From contig JAAMXP010002232.1 in the NCBI GenBank assembly GCA_019693395.1, positions 9,911 through 35,540 of the forward strand: DNA of 25,630 nucleotides. Reading direction: 5' to 3'. Positions 19,401 through 25,630 of the stretch are shown here, piece by piece. The DNA is from Ettlia oleoabundans. Its lineage: Eukaryota; Chlorophyta; Chlorophyceae; Chlamydomonadales. Below the pieces are notes generated by a model. That model had not been told where the DNA came from and did not search any database. It saw only the letters and a program-made list of their open reading frames with translations. Position 1 is the first letter of the stretch, and every line of letters starts with the position of its first letter. The position numbers were made by a program, and so were the translations under genes.

Positions 19401-21605
19401 AGAGGGATGGCGGAGGCATGTCGCAGAAAAGCGCAGACGATGGCAAAAGGGGAAGTGGCCAATGTACCAAGACGTGCAGTTGTGGCAGACAAAGCAAGCA
19501 ATCAGGGCAGACCAGCAGAGCCACTGAAGTTGTCAAGGGGCGCAACATGAAAAGCGGCGGCTGCCCCACCTGCAGACCGTCAGAGGCGCGCATGGGTGCG
19601 CTGCTCTTCTTGCGCCGCCGCCGCACCGAGCCATCGGTGTTGCCAGCAGGAGGCGCAGACGCCGCCGCGCCAGCGGCATCAGATGCAGAAGCCGCCGCGG
19701 GTGCCGCCGCCACACCGCGCGGCTGGCGTTCGATGCCGCTCTCCCGCGGCCTGGTGTTGACCGCCTCCACCAGCTTCTTGCGCAGCCAGAGGTTGTTGTT
19801 GGAGCTGCTGCGGACCCCATACACATGCTGGAACATCTCCTGCACAGCGTGGGCAGCGCAGCGGGGGCACAGCACGCTCAGCAACAGCCGGGAGGCCTCG
19901 CAAGGATGCACAAAGGTTTGGGTTTGCTTTTCTCAACATACAAAGGCAGCTACACGCAGCCTCTCAGTGCATTGTGGCTAGGCAGGAAGCTCGCTGCAGA
20001 TGGCTTGGCAACAGCATATGCTGGTGGGAGACAGGAAGGGGCCAGGTGGGCAAGTGGTGTGTGAAGGGCGGCTTAAGGGTGTGCGTGTTACCTGGAGCTC
20101 GCGTTGCGCCATCTTGTTGATGCGCCGCACAGCCTGCCGCACATTGTCCACACCAAAAAACCTGCATTTGGGTCCAGGTCCAAACCGAAGGGCAGGTGAA
20201 TGGGCTGCCTTAAAACGAGAATCTAAAAAACCACACGCATTGTTGCTTGTCGCTTCAAATTGGGGTAGTATCCACCCATGCATTGCAAGACTGATCAGTT
20301 GCGAGTGGGGTATGGGTGGCTGACGTCTTACCACCTTTCCACGCCCCGCTGACCTGAGTGCGTTGGAACCCCTCGCCGCATCGGGCAGCTCATGTTTCAG
20401 TAGGTGGTGCCGCCTCTCACCGTCCTGAGCATAAGGCAAGCCCGCTGCGGGAGCCAGAAAGGAAGGGAGGCGGTCAGGCAGGGGGCGGGAGGCACGCAAG
20501 CGAGGGAGCAGTTGACATGACAGTTAGTGACAATCACCAAGCAGGTATGCTGCCAGGTGTGGAAGAGCATGGCCAGCCAGGAAGCAGCTGGCCACGCAAC
20601 AGCAGACTTAGATAGGCGGGCATTACACCGTCTACAACAGGCGTCTCAGCAAACAACTCCACGCAAGGACATGCACGCACCCAGCACATAATCGGCATCT
20701 GGATCAGCCTCCTGCACTGGGGTGCGGTGCCACTGGCTGCTGGTACGGTTGCTGCCTGCGACAGCCAGCAGATCGCGCTCCGGCTTTATGAAGACCGATG
20801 TGGCGGCAGCAGCGGCCTGAGGCTGGCCCCACTGCGCTGCTGCAGGCTGGCTCTGTTGCTGTTCCTGCTCCTGCGGATGTGACACACAGGTGCTGGGCAC
20901 CTGAGGGGCGGCCAGCTGCAGGCGCACGCCGCTGCTCCGCTCAAGCTGCACGTGCGCCTGGGGAGCCTGGCTGTTGTGGTCCTGGTTCTGTGGAAAGGTT
21001 GCAGACTGTTTTTCGGTGGCAAGCGGCAGCAGGCCTGTGCCTTGTTGGTGAGGGCCATGCGCCCAGCCAGCTGCCGCAACAAGCGGCTTGCTGGCACAGT
21101 CGGCGGCAGCACCCAGTGCGGCCTCCGCCTCGGCTGCCGCCGCTGCGGCATCTGGCCGCTCCGACGCCTCCGCAAGAACCGCGGCAGGCGCAACAGCGCT
21201 GCCCGTGCAGTGTGGGGCGCTTGTGGGTGCTGCCAGGGCGGGCTGTGGTGCTGCCGCGTTGGCTGCGGATGCAGCCGGGGCGGCTGCCGAGGCCGCCACC
21301 GCCGCTGCCGCCGCCGCGGGCGCCAGCTGGGGTTCAGGCGGAGATGGGTCAGCTCCTGATGTGGCGCGGGCTAGGTGCTCTGCCGGCGGTGGCACTCCTG
21401 GGCACTTGATAGGCCCGCTGGCAGCTTGTGTCAACCCACACGCGCCCGATCCATCTGCTGTCAGTGCCGCAGTCGAACCCGGGGCAGGAAGGGGGGTATC
21501 CAGCAGCGGCTTGCTGGCGGCACTGTGCTGGCAAGCGGCGCCGGCAGGGGGCACTGGTGCGCAACCTGCGCGTTCCGCAGTTATGCCCTCCAGGCTTGCT
21601 GTCAT
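16447..21605 (-). CDS. large Ala/Gln-rich putative nuclear protein, unrecognised family
   Basis: Proposed coding exons on the complement: 20681-21605, 20354-20444, 20092-20161, 19570-19839, 19275-19351, 18836-18953, 18241-18602 and 16447-18001, joining in frame to 1155 aa. The ATG at 21603-21605 directly follows an in-frame TAG. Residues 1-300 are Ala-rich and low complexity. Residues 304-389, spread over four exons, form a compact charged block: DADYVLAGLPYAQDGERRHH, RFFGVDNVRQAVRRINKMAQ, then EMFQHVYGVRSSSNNNLWLR and KKLVEAV. It looks like a conserved helical domain, which I cannot name. PAVKRAKLD (506-514) resembles the Myc nuclear localisation signal. The C-terminal half is Gln-rich, with many LLxLLLQ-type segments and an acidic stretch. 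IKPE, LKPE and VKKE fit the SUMO consensus. A role as a nuclear co-regulator is inference. An extra in-frame Pro/Gln exon at 18716-18784 is possible. Confidence 0.75.
18716..18784 (-). other. possible optional exon of the large nuclear protein
   Basis: After a CCCGCAG acceptor on the - strand the sequence reads PQQLRPQPASSPQHPAAPLP, in phase 0 at both ends. It could end at TCG|GTTAAC (18722) or AAC|GTGTCC (18716); both donors are weak. It lies in the intron between exons 18836-18953 and 18241-18602 and matches the Pro/Gln composition of the protein. Use is unproven. Confidence 0.3.
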
Positions 21606-23360
21606 CTATCGCTGGCAGGAAGCAGCTTGGCTGAGGAGGCCTGCAACGGCAAGGGCTGCAAGGGGATGTTGAGCGCCACTGCGGGACGACTTCCAGCGCT
21701 TGGGGTTTGTGCGCCACCTGGTTCGAAGCACTCCTATCCGCGTGTGGGCCCGGTAAGCAAGGCTGGTCGCCGCAGAATCGCAAGTGCCCTGAGGAGCCGC
21801 GAGTGGCGGGTGCGCTTCAACCTTAGGCCCAGCCACGCTTACCGGCTGCCAGGCTTTGGTTGAAGCGTGAACTACAATCCCAAAAGCTCCGGTTGGAAGG
21901 GAACGACCAAGCGTTTGGGGGAGGTTCTGTAGGCGGTGTGTTTGGCGCCGACGTGCCCCTACAGGCCCCAGTGCGTAAAACCCAATCGCTGTTGATGTTT
22001 GGCACCTTGGGGGCGCGTTGTGGCTGCTCTTCCCGTGGGACCCCAGGGTCCTCTGTTAGCGCATTATGGCGTGAAATTTCCAAACGGTCACCCACGCCGC
22101 CATGGAACACTCGTTTTCACTATTCCTGTGTGGTGGTAAGGGGAAAAGGGGAATCGAGGTGGGTTGTCAGTTTGGGGTTCCCGGCGCGCCGTAATGACAA
22201 CCGATGTTCCGCTTTGCCACAAGCGGCCCTTGCAGGCGTGTCGGACTTGCCTTTGCGTGGTGAGCGGCTGCACACAGTGCCGCGCTTTTGATAGCGTTGT
22301 AGCACCCTTGGTGATGTCAACAGCGAGGCCGCCGACCGCTGGCGTCACTTTGCCCGCTGCAGCAGGCCACAACGCTGGTTGCTGAATGTTGAAGACCCAA
22401 AACAAACCCATGGGCGCTGGTTTGCCCACGCAAAATGTGTGCGCTGAACATGCACAGGGCAACGACGTGCTGGCACCCAGCAGCCCCCACTCCCGCCGTG
22501 CTCCCCGCTGTGTCCCGTCAGCAGCCTGTTAGCTGCCGGAATGTCTGTGGTGCAGATACCTCCCCCCAACAATCAGGTCGGTTGCAACCTTCCTTGTGCC
22601 TGCTGATCACGCGCCAGCTCAGCATGATGCTACATGCTCCAACCAGATGGGCGGCTGAAGAGCAGCCAAATGTGCCACATCCAGCCCTTCACATGCATAC
22701 TGCCCAACCAAGTGTGGTCTGCGCGTCGGGAGCGGGGCCAGGAATTTTTTCTAGGAGCGGGGCCTAGCAGCAGGGCTCCTTACCAAAGCATTCTTCAAGG
22801 CCATGGCAGCAAACAACCTTCCTCATTAAGGAGGCTGATGGGAGGAAAGTGGAAAGGAGACTGGAAACACAGGGAAGCTGCCAAAGCGTTGCTTGCTGGT
22901 GCTTTACAGTATGTTTGATCTGAGCTTCGTAAGTCTATCAAAAGGGCTTCAAGCCTACCAATTTCCACTGATGTGCATAAAAACAGGAGACCCGGGGCTG
23001 CCTGGCGAAAGAGGAAAAGAGAGGGCTTGGAGTTGGGTAAACGGCACTGCTGCTGGCAGGAACTGCTGCTGGCAGGAACTGCTGCTGGCAGCTCAGGCAG
23101 GCGTTGACGTTATTTCCAGGCTGGTAGTAGCGCAGCCCAGAGGTTGAGTGCAAAAGGAGGAGAAAGAGAGGTGGGAACGTGGCATGTTGCTGCAGGCCGC
23201 TGGAACCCAGCCAGCAATGGATCATTGCAAGGCCAGGGACCATATGGCTTTGCAGGCATGGCAGCGCTAATATACAAGTGAACCTGTTGCTCACAAGCAG
23301 TGAGCGGCAGGTCCGGACAGCTGAACTGCTGTCACAGCCCCAGTGTTGAAGCAGGAGGGA
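21606..23360. other. intergenic region upstream of the large nuclear protein gene
   Basis: About 1.75 kb between the start codon at 21605 (- strand) and the presumed 3' end of the next - strand gene. It should hold the promoter and 5' UTR. A 5' UTR intron ending at GATAG just before the ATG is possible. Short frames on both strands show no recognisable domain or consistent splice pattern. Confidence 0.5.
23046..23090. repeat. tandem 16-base repeats, three copies
   Basis: Units at 23046-23061, 23062-23077 and a partial one at 23078-23090, each ACTGCTGCTGGCAGGA or its start. Non-coding; no function suggested. Confidence 0.85.
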
Positions 23361-23365
23361 TTACA
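23361..23365 (-). promoter_or_regulatory. TGTAA poly(A) signal (- strand), membrane protein gene
   Basis: TTACA on +, about 470 bases past the proposed stop codon at 23837-23839. Confidence 0.4.
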
Positions 23366-23836
23366 ACTTCTCAAAAACACGTGGGGAAGGGTTTATTAAG
23401 GCAATGATATGGTCAGATTTTTCGGCATGGCGGATTATGTTTTTCGGGCGCATTGTGTTTGCCTCGAAGGGAGGCAGACCTATTGAGATTGTGCGTGAAA
23501 GGGAGAGAGGAGACGATGTTGCAGGGCGCAAGCAATTTGTGCCTGCAGGCTTGCATGACTAAATGTTAAATACTGGGTGCTCATGCATCTACTGAACACA
23601 GTGCGCATGAGGGCTGCTTCCAGAGACAAGAAGGGAGGGCGCTGTGGGCGGCAAAGCGGTGTGCGGTGGTGGTAACTTTGGTGTCAAGGTGGCGGCAGGT
23701 GGTGGTGCTGGACGGCGCGCTCATTGCACACCTCGCCTTCGTGTGACTCGCCCCATTCTCGCATCGCAGTACAACGGTGCGGTACCATCCAGGGCCTCCA
23801 TGCTGCCCAACGTTAGGGAGCTGCAGGTGGCCCGCC

Positions 23837-25618
23837 TCACGCCAGATAGCTCCACACGCTGAGCACCTGCACCGCAGCAGCAGCGCATTGGCAGGCTCAT
23901 CCCAAATCACACACACCACGCTTTCCACGCAATTAGTTCAACCAGGCCTCCCTGTTCAGGCCTGGTGGGGCCCACGCAAGGAGGAATGTAGCACAAACTG
24001 CCCTCCACACATGTACACCCCCTCTCTCTACTATAGAAGGGGCCAACATTTTCAACTGCTCTACCACCAGTGGTGAGCTCATGATGCTCACGTACCAAAG
24101 AAAGGTGTAACAAACAGGACAGAAGTCCCAGCACCCACCTGTGCCAGGTCAGGCACCCAAACCTCATAACACAAACTGCCTGCTTACCACCACCCCCACC
24201 TTATTGCCCAGCACCCACATGTGCCAGGTCAGGCACCCAAAGTTCATAACACATACTGCCTGCTTACCACCACCCACACTCCACCGCCAGCACCCACCTG
24301 TGCCATGGCTGGCACCAGGAAGCCCAGGGGGTCCCAGATGGGATCCAGCCGCGAGGAGTCAACCGCCACACCTCGGGACAGCGCAAACGCGTCCCGCTGC
24401 GCCAGCTGCAACCACAGCGCGCATATCATACCAGCCCAGCGTGCGACAGTTCACATTTAAAATGGCACGCGAGAGGCCAGAGGTAATGGAAAAATAAGAT
24501 CTGCTTGTTGGTGCCATGCCAACCAGCAATCCACAAAAAAGGCATGTCTTACTCGCACCCGCTTGGGTTTAACTAAGCAATGTACACACTCTAAGGTGCT
24601 AGTAGCATACAGCCAAACACACAGCACAGAGCACAGCTCGGATAAGCAGCACCAGCTGGCACCACCACTCACCTCTCGGCGGTACACCATGCACAGCGGC
24701 ACGCAGTACGCCGCTCCCAGCAGCACTACGCACGTCAGCTGACACAGGGCAGCTGCAGCCGCGGTGGTGGCGGCGGAGGGGTCGGCACCGCTGGCGGCAG
24801 TACTACGGGCTGCAGTTGCCGCCTCCAGCTGGGTCCATATTGAACGAGCCGTGCAGAGCTGCAAGGCAGGGCGGGCACTACGGACCTTGTTGGCTAGCAG
24901 GGTTGGAGTAAAGTCTTACCAGCTACTCAATTCTACTCAATCTCACTGCACCACCCTACTTGGTCTCACTCAACACGCAGTAGGGAACCCCAGTGCGTGT
25001 GTTTGGGCAAAGGCGCACTTGAAGCATACAGAATCGCCTGGCAATGCGCATATTTGAATGTGCCCGCGTGGGCCTGCCTGGCAGCCCAAGTCAGCCAACC
25101 TGACCGGTTGGCTGCCTACTGGGCTGGCTCTGCGGCTGTCTTCATGGCTCGTTATAAGATGCTTATCAGATGCTTGGGTTCCAGTAAAGCCTCGTTGGCA
25201 GCCTGGCCTCAGCCCCAAGGCAGCTGGCCAGCTGACCGGGCAATCTCTCACCTCTAATAGCAGCACAAGCGTGGCGCAAGCAAAGCGCAGCATGAAGATG
25301 CTGCCGCTGCGGAGCGTGGTGATTGCCAGGTAAGCAGCCTGCACATGCGCACGAGCGGGCGGGCGGCTTAAGAGTGCAGACCAGTCGAACAAGCAAGCTG
25401 CCAGGGTTTCATTCAATCATTCAATCTTTGATCAAGCCCACCAGGACTGCTTCAGCGTGATCAACCGAGGTGATCGGCCAAGTGCGCAGAACCCCAGTGC
25501 TTACACAACAAACCAGGGCGGCAGTGCTTGACTGCTGAGCTGCGGGTATCCCCCCAACACTGCTGCTGCTCTGCTGCTGCAAGAGTGACAAGGCGCGCTG
25601 GGGCCGCTGAAGAGTCAT
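23837..25618 (-). CDS. putative membrane protein, unrecognised family
   Basis: Proposed coding exons on the complement: 25505-25618, 25252-25338, 24673-24858, 24298-24405 and a short last exon 23837-23866. All junctions are phase 0, giving about 174 aa. The ATG at 25616-25618 is possible, but the gene could start right of the window. Hydrophobic segments: FMLRFACATLVLLLE, ALCQLTCVVLLGAAYCVPLC and DPLGFLVPAMAQ with VLSVWSYLA, suggesting two or three membrane helices separated by an Ala/Thr-rich loop and a charged loop (LAQRDAFALSRG). The donors of the three middle exons (GTGAGA, GTGAGT, GTGGGT) are good. The 3' end is uncertain: a frame at about 24090-23945 (containing VEQLKMLAPSIVER) could be another exon, and the last exon rests only on a CAG acceptor, phase and a TGA. 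Subcellular site and function unknown. Confidence 0.5.
24128..24305. repeat. 80-base tandem repeats copying a splice donor
   Basis: Two full units of 80 and 79 bases (starting near 24128 and 24208) plus a partial third (24287-24305). Each starts CCAGCACCCAC and contains TGTGCCA. The partial third unit overlaps the 5' splice site of the exon 24298-24405, so on the - strand the units repeat GGCACAG|GTGGGTGCTGG inside the intron. Confidence 0.85.
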
Positions 25619-25630
25619 AAGGCATGGGGG

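Noticed and set aside
20798..21672. + strand Ala/Arg-rich frames opposite the first exon of the large nuclear protein
   Set aside because: Same effect of GC-rich triplet sequence; no splice sites or protein-like composition.
21823..22291. Frames on both strands of 95-143 aa upstream of the large nuclear protein gene
   Set aside because: Each is the mirror of the other, with no recognisable motif or flanking gene signals; probably promoter or 5' UTR sequence.
22938..23294. 118-aa - strand frame with a hydrophobic patch
   Set aside because: Lies in the 3' flank of the membrane-protein gene and crosses simple 16-base repeats; no splice or family support.
23945..24090. Possible exon with VEQLKMLAPSIVER on the - strand
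   Set aside because: Coding-like by eye, but no acceptor and donor pair fits better than skipping it; left as an alternative in the gene entry.
24128..24305. CRISPR-like direct repeats
   Set aside because: Units are contiguous tandem copies without spacers, in a eukaryotic intron.

Overview
The window is nuclear DNA from a eukaryote, most likely a green alga (Chlorophyta, probably Chlorella-like Trebouxiophyceae). Genes are cut into short exons by many GT-AG introns, coding sequence is GC-rich with Ala- and Gln-rich stretches, and TGTAA, the usual green-algal poly(A) signal, lies downstream of several stop codons. The taxon is inferred from gene style and protein resemblance, not from a marker gene. 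No tRNA, rRNA, CRISPR array or transposon was recognised. All exon structures were built by hand from splice-site phase and, where possible, family resemblance.

Layout. (1) 1-3079, + strand: two tandem genes for Ala-rich, silk-like proteins. The first is cut by the window edge; the second has a signal peptide and repeat modules carried on separate exons. Their last exons are about 95% identical and the duplication runs past the stop codons. (2) 3593-5448, - strand: a four-exon SANT/Myb-like nuclear protein of the plant DUF3755 family. (3) 6263-10474, + strand: cytosolic-type tryptophanyl-tRNA synthetase in 13 exons, with one GC-AG intron. (4) 11053-14533, + strand: mitochondrial ATP synthase gamma subunit, interrupted by a 638-base run of N that hides about 85 codons. 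(5) 16447-21605, - strand: a long Ala/Gln-rich, probably nuclear protein that I do not recognise. It has a compact 85-residue central block, a Myc-like nuclear localisation motif, three SUMO-type motifs and repeated leucine-rich LLxLLLQRQQ segments. (6) 23837-25618, - strand: a probable membrane protein that I do not recognise, possibly continuing beyond the right edge.

The genes do not form an obvious pathway. They are ordinary neighbours on a nuclear chromosome: two housekeeping genes (translation and mitochondrial ATP synthesis), a putative transcriptional regulator sharing a divergent intergenic region with the synthetase, and lineage-specific genes on either side. The least ordinary parts are the silk-like duplicated genes and the long unrecognised nuclear protein.
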